NCBI GenBank assembly: GCA_051294375.1
Contig: CM119271.1
Span: 12,701,039 to 12,765,038, forward strand
Direction of reading: 5' to 3'
DNA: 64,000 bases
DNA from: Paraspadella gotoi
Lineage: Eukaryota; Chaetognatha
In this document: positions 34,137 through 44,864 of the stretch, in pieces
How the letters are laid out: each line of letters opens with the position of its first letter
Position numbering within the stretch: the stretch's first letter is position 1
Notes under the pieces: model-generated
What the model saw: the letters and a program-made list of their open reading frames with translations, nothing else
The model's database searches: none
What the model was told of the DNA's origin: nothing
Made by a program: the position numbers and the translations under genes

Positions 34137-35727
34137 TCACGAAAAGAGCATTTCTTCGCTGATGCTAAAAGATCGCAGGCAAAATCTACGGTTGTGACGG
34201 TCGGACAAAATGAAATAAACATGAAAATCATGGACAAATGTCCGATAAATGGACTGGTCACTTCCCAATTCGAGGTCAAAATGTGCTAGGATGTCCCCAG
34301 ATGAAGAATGAACCAACTCGATGTTTCCGTTTTGGAGTTCGGCCACGATCCAATCGGTAACGCCTTTACTCACTCTGTCAAATCAAAAGGGGCAAATAGG
34401 AAATATTTAGTTTATTATTTAGTTTATTATATTATTTACAAATTAGTTTCGTCCCCCCCAGTCGTTGACCGAGCATCTACAATTCTACGTTCTACTGTCT
34501 CTACATCTAGTATTGGTAGTTTCACGAAGTCGCTCAAAACTTCAATGTTCTCGAATAAGAAAAGAGATTTCATTAGACTGTGACAAACAGCGAGTACTCC
34601 AAACGGAATCACGCTTCCCAATAGCATAAGAGACACATCTCAAAACGGATAAACATTACTCGCCTGCAACGCATGTATCGATCGCATCGCGGGACGACCT
34701 TCCATCGGAGACCACCCGAATTATCGCCGTGGACGACGGAGAATTTCCACTCTCGATCTTCGTAGTCCCACAAAGAAGGCCAACGAAGATGCTGGAAGCA
34801 TATTCCCACGCTTCTCCACGTGACCCGCCTCGTGATCGCCCCTTCTTTAAGATCCCACTCAATGAGGTCGTCGTCCTCGACGAGGTAAAGAAGATTCCCG
34901 GCGACGTCGGCTTGCTTGTGCGCCAAGACGCGTTGGTGGGAGAATCGCAAAGAAGGAAAGGTGAATACGACGAATCGCGTCGCGTCGCGAACGACGGCGA
35001 AAAAGTCGGAAACGAGGAGCGAGTTTATAAATTTCCGGTTTTCGGCGAGAGACTCGAAAAGGCCGGGGACCGGGACGTCGGGGATGAGTTGGTTCCCAGC
35101 GTCCACGTCTCGCCATCCCAGGGACAAGCGACCGGGCGCGCGCGTAATGGGAAATCCGAACGGACGATTTCCGCGGAGAAAAACGAAACAGTGTGCGTGA
35201 AGGACGATGGCGCCCTCGCCGACGACGTCGTTGAGGTTGAACTCGTCTATCAAAGTCGCGTTCTTCGAATAGAAAATTTTGACTGTGAAGCGAGACCTTA
35301 CGTCGTTAGGATAGCAGACGGCGATGTCTCTCGTTCGAGGATCGAGTTTGAAGACGGTCGTCGTTTGAGAAAACTCAATTTCCGGTCTTTCCAAGAATAA
35401 AAAATCGTTGAATCTCTTCTCCACCCAATTTCCTCCAATCTGTATTTTGGACTGGAGTTCATGGACGATCCGTCGCAGATTTCGGACATCTTCCTCCCGG
35501 CGCGGCAACCGGTGCGGGAAGAGGCGCCGCAAGGTGTCGAGGGTCGCCGGAAACTCGCGTCTCAATTTGGCGTGTTCGCGCTTGATGCCGGACACGAAGG
35601 CCAACGTCGCGTCAAAGTTGGGAGGGAACTTCGTGCCCACGGCAGTTTGGAGATTTTCCAAGGAAGGAATGGAAAGAAGAAAAAATATTTGGCGGAGGGC
35701 GTCCGGCGGCAAATCTTGCAGGGACAT
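34137..35727 (-). CDS. F-box protein C, copy 2 (intact)
   Basis: Two exons, 34664-35727 and 34137-34374, sum to 1302 bases, 433 residues. The F-box is at residues 2-36 (LQDLPPDALRQIFFLLSIPS). The middle part has EFPATLDTLRRLFPHRLPRR and beta-rich repeats (LDPRTRDIAVCYPNDV, LLVSDFFAVVRDATRFVV, NLLYLVEDDDLIEWDL). The last exon gives GVTDWIVAELQNGNIELVHS and a Ser/Phe-rich end. The intron uses a GC donor (TGCAG/GCGAGTAATG) and an AG acceptor; the frame joins correctly only with this boundary, so the GC-AG intron is well supported. It is the best-preserved member of its pair. Function by family: SCF adaptor, substrate unknown. Confidence 0.82.
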
Positions 35728-36404
35728 TTTTTTTATCTAAGAAATTAATAGCAACATATTTTTTTTAAAATGTATGAAAGATAATAACGAACAATAAAAA
35801 AACATTAAACAACAAGTAATAGAGGTAATTTGGTTATAACTATCTCTATCTAATTTTGTTTCATCTCTAGAATTTAGAATTCCAGAACTTTATCCGCTTT
35901 GATTGAAAAAACTTTGCAAACACATTGGTGTCTAGAAAAAAAAAAGGTACAAGCTCTCTAATAATGAAAGTTAATACGACGAAGATAAATAAAAGTAATT
36001 AAAATAGTGGAGGTGGTCGAGATAAAAATGGCGAACAAAATGATCGATTGATTGAAATGAGAAAAGCGATTGGAATCGAATTGGCTCCAAAGTGGCATTC
36101 ATTTTTTATAGAGAGAGAAACTTTGGTTAAATTGGCAAACAAAACAATACCAAAAAAAAAAAAGAATTCAAAATAATTTCTTATCGGGCAATGGAATTTC
36201 TAAAGAATTCGTCTGGCGATTTTATTTTCTTTCTTAAATAATAATACTCAGGATCTCCACTAAATATATATTGCTTGATATAACTAATATAACTAATAAA
36301 CTGGAGTAAAACTAATAAATATAACAAATATATATAATAAATAATATATACTAATAAATATCAGAACCGGTAACAACGAAATCTTAGTATAAGAAAGACG
36401 CGTT
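35728..36404. other. Spacer between F-box C and D
   Basis: AT-rich spacer, no coding signal. It contains the D 3' flank and the C promoter region. Confidence 0.6.
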
Positions 36405-36951
36405 TCATTTGAGTAAAAAAGAGAGTCTACGAAATGTAAAGTTCTTCTCAGTGAATATAATGATAACAAGTTCAAAATCATAAACGAATGCCTTCAGTAT
36501 ATCATCATCCATGTCCATTCCAAGATCCAAGCGTTGGAGAATTTTCCCGGTGGACACCTCGAAGATTTCGAGGAACCTTGTCATTCCATCATCTACCCTA
36601 TACGTAACGAGAATCCATTCGTGGTAGCCACTACCCACCATTCTGCAAAAAAAAACAAACCAATTCTCCATTTTATCTTAATAAAGCTGAATCACGAGTT
36701 CGTTTTAGTTTTTAAATTCTGCCTGCAGGACAATAACGCTTGCTAAATGACTTTTTTACTAGTATGGCGATTCAGGAAGGATACAGGGAGGATACAGGAA
36801 GGATACAGGAAGGATACAGGGAGGATACAGGGAGGATACAGGGAGGATACAGGAATGATACAGGGATGATACAGGGTGCTTAATACACGACGCCGCTTAG
36901 CTTCATTTCTGCCCTAAACTTTTGCGTGGGTGGAGCTCAACTCCCACGAGC

Positions 36952-36991
<40 letters not shown>

Positions 36992-38697
36992 AATCGTCCC
37001 TTTTCTCCTTCCCCTTATTAATATTCGACTGCAGCAGGCAGAGTAATAAAAACAAACGTTCATTACTTACGCGTAATTCACACGACGAAAAGGACAAGGC
37101 AACCACAAGTTCCACTCGTTCGAATCCATCGAATCCTGGTCTCCGTCGACGTGTCTCCACAACAATATTTCCGATTGGTAACAAAACAAATAGGGCCACT
37201 TGAGTCGCATACTGTGAATTCCATTCTCCGTCCAAGTCATTCGCCTTAAGTAGGGCCAAACTTTGTCAATGGGGTGGGTCAGAAGTTTCATTTGGGAACC
37301 TTCCCAAATGAAACTTCATACATGTCTGAGAAAACTTTCAATGGACCAAAATTTTCTAAAATGGCGAGAAGCTCTAGTAATTAATTTTTTAATATTTATT
37401 TATAGATAGGAAATGTCAATTTTTTTTTTAGATTCAGATAGCTTATGAAAAGTTGTCTACACAAAGTATAATTCTTTTTTCAATATTTTGATGATAAATG
37501 GGTCAAAATTGGGAAAAACCTAAAAAAATCATCCTCATCATCATCATCCAATAATTTTAACAGTTTTTTTTATTTTTCAGTAATAAAACATCAAAATTCT
37601 AAAAAGTTGTCATTACATTTTTTTGCCTAACTTTGTGAGCTCTATCAGAATCAATTAAAAAAAAAAAATATCCTAAAAATTTTTTTACATTATATAGCAA
37701 TATAATAATTTTAATTAACGAATTACTCAATGGATCGGAAAATTTTTGCCAAAAAAAAATATTTTAACACAATAACCAATACCAATAATGGATTCGTTTA
37801 ATGCTGTGCACATTAAAATGTAAATTTGGTCGGCTACCGCTACCTTAAGACGTTCCTCCCGCGTAAATCCCAGACGACGACGTCTTTCCCTTCGATGACG
37901 TAGAGCCGCCCGCCGACAAGCTCAGCGCCGGTCGTCGACCAAGATTCGGAATAAGCGAATCGCAGAGAAGGAAAGTCAAAGACGAAGATGGTCGAGGCGT
38001 CTCGTACGACGGCGTAATCGTCGGAAAGTTCAATCATGTTTTGCAAGTTGGAGCGGTAACCGTGGACGGGGACCGAGGTGACGGACGGCGGGGCCGCGGC
38101 CTCGAAGTCCACTTCTCGTAAACAAAGCCTCGGGGTCTTGGCTGCGATCGAGTCTTCCCAATAATCAGAGAGCCAGACGAATCGACGGTCACGAGAAGAG
38201 GCGGAAACCACGTCGTCGAGTCGATCCACTTGGAACCGATTGGACGAACCGTCGACGGCGTGGAATTCCACTTGAGATTTATTGCGGAGGACGGTATAGA
38301 CAAAAATCACGTCTAATGAAAGAGGGTCAACGAAGAGACAATAAACGGTTTCAGTAGGGGGCGGGGGAATGTTCACCTTCATTACGCTCGTCTTTCTCTC
38401 CACGTGTCCGTGGATGATCTTAGACTTGAGACGATCCACCATCTTGGACAGATTCTCCGCGTCTTCCGGAAATCGCAATTTCTCGGGAAAACGACGACGG
38501 ACGAAGTCGACGGCCGAAGGATGAGTCCATTTCAACTTTAAGTAGTTGACCCGATTTTTTAAAACAAATTCCAACGTTTGGGAAAAGCGGGCGGGGATTT
38601 CCGATCCCGCGGCCTCTTTTAAAACTTCCAGAGTCGACGGGGAAAGAAGGAAAAAGATTTTTTCCAAGATTTCCGGCGGTAAATCTTGAAGAGACAT
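36405..38697 (-). CDS. F-box protein D (intact)
   Basis: Three exons, 37844-38697, 37071-37244 and 36405-36642, sum to 1266 bases, 421 residues, all GT-AG. The F-box (LQDLPPEILEKIFFLLSPS) begins at residue 3. It is followed by WTHPSAVDFVRRRFPEKLRF and beta-rich repeats (FVDPLSLDVIFVYTVLRN, ELSDDYAVVRDASTIFVF, GRLYVIEGKDVVVWDLRG). Exon 2 gives LKWPYLFCYQSEILLWRHV. The last exon gives HEWILVTYRVDDGMTRFLE and FEVSTGKILQRLDLG, equivalent to the last exons of A, C and E. It differs from its sisters in having an extra intron within the propeller-like part. The predicted role is SCF substrate adaptor, substrate unknown. Confidence 0.83.
36776..36880. repeat. 11-bp minisatellite (ggatacaggga), copy 2
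   Basis: About nine tandem ggatacaggga or ggatacagga units in intron 2 of F-box D, matching 29518-29640. It is followed by a CT microsatellite at 36950-36988. Confidence 0.9.
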
Positions 38698-39033
38698 TTT
38701 TTTTGGGGGGGGGTATATCTGTCGAGAGAAAAAAAGTTTTTCAATTGATACGAAAAATAATAATTGACATCGAAGAGGTAGATATGGTTATTGGATGATA
38801 ATTCTGGTAATTGTGTACTAGAATTAAATTAGATTAGAATAATTATGGTTTTTTTTGTACGATTATTTAATTTTCGTTGACAAAGTAAAAAAAAAATATG
38901 ACTAATATTTTATTGACAACACTTAAGTCAATATGTTTTTAAAAAAAAACGAAAAAAACAAGAAAAAAAAACAGATTAAGCTAATAATTTAACAACTAAC
39001 TGCCCATAAAACATGATTACAAGAAAGACGCTT
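38698..39033. other. Spacer between F-box D and E
   Basis: 336 AT-rich bases; no coding or repeat signal seen. Confidence 0.6.
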
Positions 39034-40409
39034 TCATTTGAGGACGAAAGAATAAATAGCCAATCTACTCGTGTCGATGCAATGAGTGATCATAAAAAAT
39101 TGGAAATCGTGAAGAATCACGCGAACGGGGCCTTCCGACTTCTCCATCTCTTTGATTCGAAACTGTTTCAAGTTTTCTCCCGTCTGAACTTCGCAGAGGT
39201 CCGTGAATTGATAATCGGGGTGAGTGAGGATCCAATCGGAAATTCCCTCACTTTGTCTGTAAAATGGTTACGTTGAGATCAAACTCTTCGTATCGACTAT
39301 GGAACACGGATATTCCGTTGGTTCATTTATCGATTTAAATATATACAACTCACCCAATCTTTTCCTGCATCATGAAAAAAGGATTGTTCACGACGGGATT
39401 CCATTCCACGGACCGCGCGGACTCGTCTTCTCCATCTAGAACGGCGAAAGCGACCCCTTCGTTCCCGTCGCCGTACAAATAGGGCCACTTGAGGTTCGCC
39501 GTCTCTATTCCAGATCGTTTCCAGGTCAACCTCCTCCTCATCCTCCCCTCGCCCAAATCCCAAACGACGAGATCCCGATTTTCCAGGACGTAGAGAGATC
39601 GACCGACGATTTGAAAGCCTTGAGTCGCCCAGTTCTTTTTGTAGGCGAATCGGAGAGATGGAAAGTGAAAGACGAAGATTTGATGAGTATCGCGGACGAC
39701 GGCGAAAGAGTCGGAAACGACGAGACCGCCTTTGAGTATTCCGTGGTGACCGTGGATGGGCGTTTCGGTGACGGGCGGCGATCCTTCGCCGCCGAAATCC
39801 ACGTCTCGATAACAAATCCTCATGCAGCCGGCGATGGCGTCCTTCTGTTGGCTGAGCCAAACGAAACGACGACGACGAACGGAAAAGAACGGGCCCCAGA
39901 TCCACTGAAACTCTTTGGGCTGCGAAAGCGATCCATCCTTGGTAGGGTAGATCTTCACGGCGGATTTAGCGCGAGTGAGAAAATAAGAAAGGGCGACGTC
40001 GCAGGTGACGGCGTCGAACTTAAAAACGCATCTACGCTCTCCGGGTCGCGGTCCAAATCCAGCACGACCTTTTTTTCCTCCCATTCTCCGCGTTCCACTC
40101 TGGACGTGAGATCGTTCACGATCGCGAAGAGATTTTCCGCGTCTTCGCGGAAACGCAACTTTTCCGGGAAAGGCGCTGCGCCGTGTCGACGGAGGCGGGA
40201 ATGCTGGCTGTCTCAACCGGGCGTAGTCGCGTTGGGTTTTTAACGGAAACTCCAAGGATCGGGAAAAGTGGGCGGGGATTTCCGATCCCCGCGGCCTCTT
40301 TTAAAAGTTCCAGCGACGACGGGGAAAGGAGGAAAAATATTTTTTCTAAGATTTCCGGCGGCAATTCGTGCAAAGTCAGTGAACGAGTCGCGGATTGACT
40401 TTTCGACAT
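39034..40409 (-). CDS. F-box protein E
   Basis: Two exons, 39354-40409 and 39034-39256, with a GT-AG intron. The F-box is near residues 12-40 (LHELPPEILEKIFFLLSPSS). Exon 1 continues with FDAVTCDVALSYFLTRAKSA, VVSDSFAVVRDTHQIFVFHF, RSLYVLENRDLVVWDLGEG and LKWPYLYGDGNEGVAF. The last exon gives GISDWILTHPDYQFTDLCE. Between about 40140 and 40260 the frame shifts at least twice relative to sister genes (the part equivalent to FPASVDTVLRLFP), so the gene is not continuously open as assembled. The partial copy at 44187-44745 differs there too, which points to sequence error. The stop of ANAPC10 (40524) is only 114 bases upstream of this ATG, very tight for separate transcripts. Confidence 0.75.
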
Positions 40410-40523
40410 CTATAAAAAAATTAATTAATAAAAAAAAAAAAAATATAATAATAATACAGAAGAAAAGCAAATGGTAATTAAAAAAGGGGCCATGGGAGGG
40501 AACGGATCGAGGAAAATAAGAGG

Positions 40524-42215
40524 TCATCTAATGCAACTGTAACGAGAAAACTCGTTGGTGGTGAAACTGCCACGGGAGAGGGCCGACATGCCCATGGGCC
40601 CAGTTTCCACCGGAGCGAAAATCTTAATCTGTCGCATGTGAGTGTCTCTTCCGTTTTGATGGTTGGAGAGAACCGCGATTTGCACCATGAATGTCCTGGG
40701 AAGAAAACAGGACCTGTATCACGCAATGATTGTATTCAACAGTCATAATTTTTTTTTTTCAAAATCTGAATACAGTTCATCGATATTCGTTGAGAAAAGA
40801 CGTCGGCGTTAACAATTCACAATTCGGTAAATTTAAAAGCGTTTCGACCATTCATCATTCATAGAAAGACGTTGTTATGATTAATATTAAGATCCATCGT
40901 TCCGCCCATCGCCGTCGAAACCTGAGAGGCCGAGAGAGTCGAGCGTTGGGTCCGTTGGGTCCGTTGTGCTCAAGTGCGGACTGCAATGGGATGAAAGTCC
41001 ATCCAGTTGGTTCTTGAAGATCGACCGACTCGATCTCTTGCAGATCGTTGAAATGATTTCCTGCCGTGGAAAAATAAAAAAAAAGAATCAAGGAATGTCC
41101 ATTGTCCAATGGAAAGACGTTGATTGGATGAAATCACGCGGCCAATCACCGGCTCGAATGGAGATCCTGCTCGGCGTGTAGGATTCGTCTTGCTTGTAGT
41201 CGGCGAAGATGCAAACGTCTCGAACCTGAAGTCGAGGGAAAAAACAATGAACCCCATTGAAACAAAACCACTTTTGGCATCGACAACAACAACAACAACT
41301 GGGAAGATCGTATCGACCCCTTCGACCCTTTGCCTTCGACTACCCTTTACCTACTACCTAGAACCGATCTCGTTTCTCTGATTCGCTTTGTTGTATTCTC
41401 CGCGTTTTTCTATTGTTTTCTCTCTCCTTCTGCTATCGGCGTGTTTCTCGCTTTTTTAAAATGATTTGTAAATTGTTTTTTGTAAATAATTCGAGAAAGG
41501 TTCCAAGTCTATTGCCAATCAATCGACCCATAAAAAGACCAATCAACTCACCGCCGTCTTCTTTCTAAACTGTATGTTAACAAGATGAGGTTGAGGCCCG
41601 TCCGATTGCCAATAAGTATCCAATGAGTCGTCCCTCAATTGATCAACGCCGAAGCCTGAAGCGAGTCAGGAAACAAAAGATTGAGTTTTAAGTTGCTGCC
41701 GCCGCTGCTGCGGTCTGCCCCGCCGCCTCCTCCTCTCAAACTTACCCGGTTTGCATGAGCTCAAAGACCAGACGGCCTGATTCCCGACTTCCCTCACTTT
41801 TCCTTCCTTCTCCGCCTTTAAAGGATCCGAGTCGGTGGATGCAGCGGCGGCGTTGCGTTGAGAATCGTCTTGAGAGAAAAACGTCTGTAAAATAACTTAC
41901 CAATATCAAGCATTCAAATCACGATACTTACCATGAGCCCCGCTTCCGGCCGGACCGCTCTCCCCTCCCGCCACAGGCGACCGCTCGCCAGGCGTTCCGG
42001 CGTTGCTTCGCGGCGGCGGAGGCGGGGGCGGCGCCGTCTCGTTGGTGCTGCCCGGGGTGAAGGGTGGCGCCGGTGGCGGAGTTTCCCGCGCCGCCGTTGG
42101 GCAAGAATTGAGGCGAGGGATTGGCGGCGTTGTAGCCGCTTGAACCAGGGCCGGCAAGATGCGCGGGAATGTTGGCGGAATCGGGTTGGGGGGAGTCTCC
42201 GTTCTGTCGCTCCAT
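40524..42215 (-). CDS. ANAPC10: Anaphase-promoting complex subunit 10 (DOC1)
   Basis: APC10/DOC1 is the processivity subunit of the APC/C ubiquitin ligase that helps bind D-box substrates. Exons: 41932-42215, 41746-41884, 41552-41655, 41150-41225, 40922-41060, 40524-40695. From exon 2 onward the phases agree with GT-AG splicing. DOC-domain signatures are [70 protein letters not shown] and [20 protein letters not shown]. The C-terminus ends Cys-Ile-Arg; the terminal Ile-Arg tail, which in the family docks on APC3 TPR repeats, is kept. Exon 1 adds about 90 Pro/Gly/Ser-rich residues not in human APC10, with an apparent frameshift near 42060. A second, error-rich copy is at 44865-46634. One of the two is probably redundant. 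Confidence 0.92.
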
Positions 42216-42910
42216 CGTTTAGCGGATTTTTTTTAGGGGGGTGTGGGAGGGAGTTGGAAGAGTTTGAAGGGGGGGCGCGTGGTGATTGGTTTCTTTTCCT
42301 TTTGAGTTTTTTTTTTTAAATTCATTCGTCGATCGAGAGAAAAATCTTAAAAAGTAGACGCGTGAAAAGAAAAAAAAAGAAGAAAAAAATTTGATAACAA
42401 GAAGAGGTCGGCGCGCGAGGGCCGCGAGTTATGTATGCATTGGGTCTACATATAAGTCAATAATCGATCAGTCTAGTTGTGTCATCTCTCTCTCTCTTTC
42501 TCTCTTCTCTCTCTCCGCGGAGCTCAATTTGGGGAGATAGAGAGAAAGAGACGCAATTCTGCAGAGAGATATCTCCCTTCAGTCACTAACGCACACACTC
42601 AAAAAAGAAAGAAAAGTCGGACCGCGTTGTAAAAAAAAAATATATTACCGCTAATAACTCGATCGATTGGAGACAAGAAAAAAAGAATCTATACCAAGTC
42701 CCCGTTATTCTAATTTAGTATCTAACAGTATTTTTATTTGTTTTTTTTTTTTTTTTGTTATTTTTTTATATAAATAGAAAACTAATCGTAGCAGGATTTT
42801 TAATTTTTTTGTTTTTTAAATTTTGCGAGGAAAAAAAAAAGGTTAGAGAGGTGGGAGGGGAAGGAAGGAGGGAGGAGAGAGAGAGAGAGGAGGAGAAGAG
42901 AGAGAGAGAG

Positions 42911-42946
<36 letters not shown>

Positions 42947-42954
42947 GAGACGTG
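42216..42954. other. Spacer between ANAPC10 and FAF1 copy 1
   Basis: Contains CT and GA microsatellites (42485-42515, 42880-42946) and T-rich stretches. Likely FAF1 3' UTR and ANAPC10 promoter. No coding signal. Confidence 0.6.
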
Positions 42955-44032
42955 TCATCGTTCTTCTAGGAACAAAGTTTCCTGAGGACAGAGATCGAGT
43001 TCCTTGAAAGTCTTTCTCAAATCGGAAGGATCGTTGCTGAGATCTCGTCTCGGCCAGGATGAGAGGATCTTGTACTCTTCGATCGGAAAACCTTTCGAAG
43101 CGATGAACTGGAAAGGAGGGAGAGCGAGAGGTTGGGAAGGTTAAGTGAGAACGAAACTGAGTCTGAAGGAGAGAGAGAGAAAGAGAGAGAGTTTGTGAAA
43201 GTAAGTGAAAACTGAGTCTGAGGAGACTCACCTGAAAAAGTTCGACGAGCGAAGCGGCCGCCAAAAATCTTAAAAAAAAAAAAAGATGAATATCCGTGAA
43301 CATTCTTCAACCCTTTCGACATCATTCCAAATTCTTTTAACAATCTTCAACATTCTTTAACAATTAACAATTAAGAATTAACGTCCTTGAGCCCCAAAGT
43401 AGTCACCGTCTTGGGAGGAACTCTCCGTCGGGTTTTTCGAATCCGAATTCTGGAGAATCGGCTCCGTCGTTGAATCGTCGGGTTCGTCGGGAGAATATCC
43501 TGTGGGGTTTGAAAAGAGGAGAAAGGGGGGGATGGAAGGGGGGAGGAGGGGGAATGGAAGGGGGAAGGAAGGGAGGGGGGAATGGAAGGGAGGGGATCGG
43601 AGGAATAATCAAGTAAGAAACGCGGATCAAAGAAAAAGACGGAAAAGTTAATAAAGAAAATGAGACGAAGAATAAACAAGAACGGAGATTCCGATGTGCC
43701 TTGCGACGGAGTGACTTTTTTTATCACGTGTATTTTCCGTGTATGTTCGACACGCACTGCAACAGAATAGGTGGCGCAAGGAGTCCCGCTTAGATTCGAG
43801 GTTCTTTTTCGTGTCAGCAAAAATAAGAAAAGAGCAACAAATTATGAGACCTTCTCCTTCCCCTTCCCCAAACCTGGATGATCTCTGGATGGCCGTCCTC
43901 AGCTCCTTCTCGTGCTCCTCCCTTTTCTTCTCGGCGATCCTCATCAGCTCCTCTCTTTCCTGCTCCTGTTTCCGCTCGATTCTCTTCCTCCTTTTTCTTC
44001 TCTTCTTTGGCGCGATCGATGGCGAGGGATTC
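42955..44032 (-). CDS. FAF1: FAF1 3' exons, extra copy (contig overlap)
   Basis: Matches the last four exons of the full FAF1 gene (47376-48453), encoding the coiled-coil end and UBX domain with the end KELDLCPQETLFLEER. It stops at the N run, with no upstream FAF1 exons. It is read as a contig-end duplicate, not a second gene. Confidence 0.8.
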
Positions 44033-44160
44033 CTATTGGGGGGGGGGGAATTTAATTAAATTAGCGATTATTTAATAAATTTAATGAATTCAATGAGTTT
44101 CATCATTTGAAACCCTGAAAAAAAGGCCGGGGGAAAATAGGATCCTCTTCTCTTGCTCCG

Positions 44161-44186
44161 TNNNNNNNNNNNNNNNNNNNNNNNNN
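44161..44186. other. Assembly gap (N run)
   Basis: 26 undetermined bases separating the two copies of the overlap region. Similar gaps are at 11408-11417, 15241-15250 and 22261-22285. Confidence 1.
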
Positions 44187-44745
44187 AACGAAACGACGAC
44201 GACGAACGAAAGAAGGAACAGGGTGCGCCGCTAATCGATCCACTTGAAACTCTTTGGGCTGCGAAAGTGATCCATCCTTTGTAGGGTTATCTTCACCGCG
44301 GATTTAGCGCGAGAGAAAATATAAGAAAGGGCGACGTGCAGGTGACGGCGTCGAACTTAAAAACGCATCTTGACGCTCTCCGGGTCGCGGTCCAATCCAG
44401 CACGACCTTTTTTCCTCCATTCTCTGCGCTTCCACTCTGGACGTGAGATCGTTCACGATCGCGAAGAGATTTTCCGCGTCTTCGCGGAAACGCAACTTTT
44501 CCGGGAAAAGGCGCTGCGCCGTGTCGACGGAGGCGGGGAATGCTGCGTCTCAACGCGGGCATAGTCGCGTTGGGTTTTTATGACAAACTCCAAGGATCGG
44601 AAAAGTGGGCGGATTTTCGATCCGCGCGGCCTCTTTTAAAAGTTCCAGCGACGACGGGGAAGGAGGAAAAATATTTTTTCTAAGATTTCCGCGGCGGCAA
44701 TTCGTGCAAAGTCAGTGAACGAGTCGCGGATTGACTTTTCGCCAT
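44187..44745 (-). CDS. F-box protein E, second partial copy
   Basis: The 5' part of exon 1 of F-box E, cut off by the N run. It differs from 39857-40409 by many one-base indels and holds the same F-box region. Probably the same locus assembled twice. Confidence 0.65.
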
Positions 44746-44864
44746 TCTATAAAAAATTAATTAATAAAAAAAAAAAAAATAATAATATAATAAGGAGAGA
44801 AAAGCAAATGGTAATTAAAAAAGGGGCCATGGGAGGGAACGGATCGAGAAAATATAAGCAAGGG

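Larger units (their letters stand above)
24105..38697. repeat. Large duplication: 24105-30700 nearly repeats 31325-37940
   Basis: From tagtaagaagacccatagc (24105 and 31329) onward the two blocks match almost base for base for about 6.6 kb, through F-box genes B and C and the 3' half of D, including introns and spacers. Differences are dominated by one-base insertions or deletions, in coding and noncoding sequence alike. The first block carries more broken frames. No N run separates the two blocks. Confidence 0.92.
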
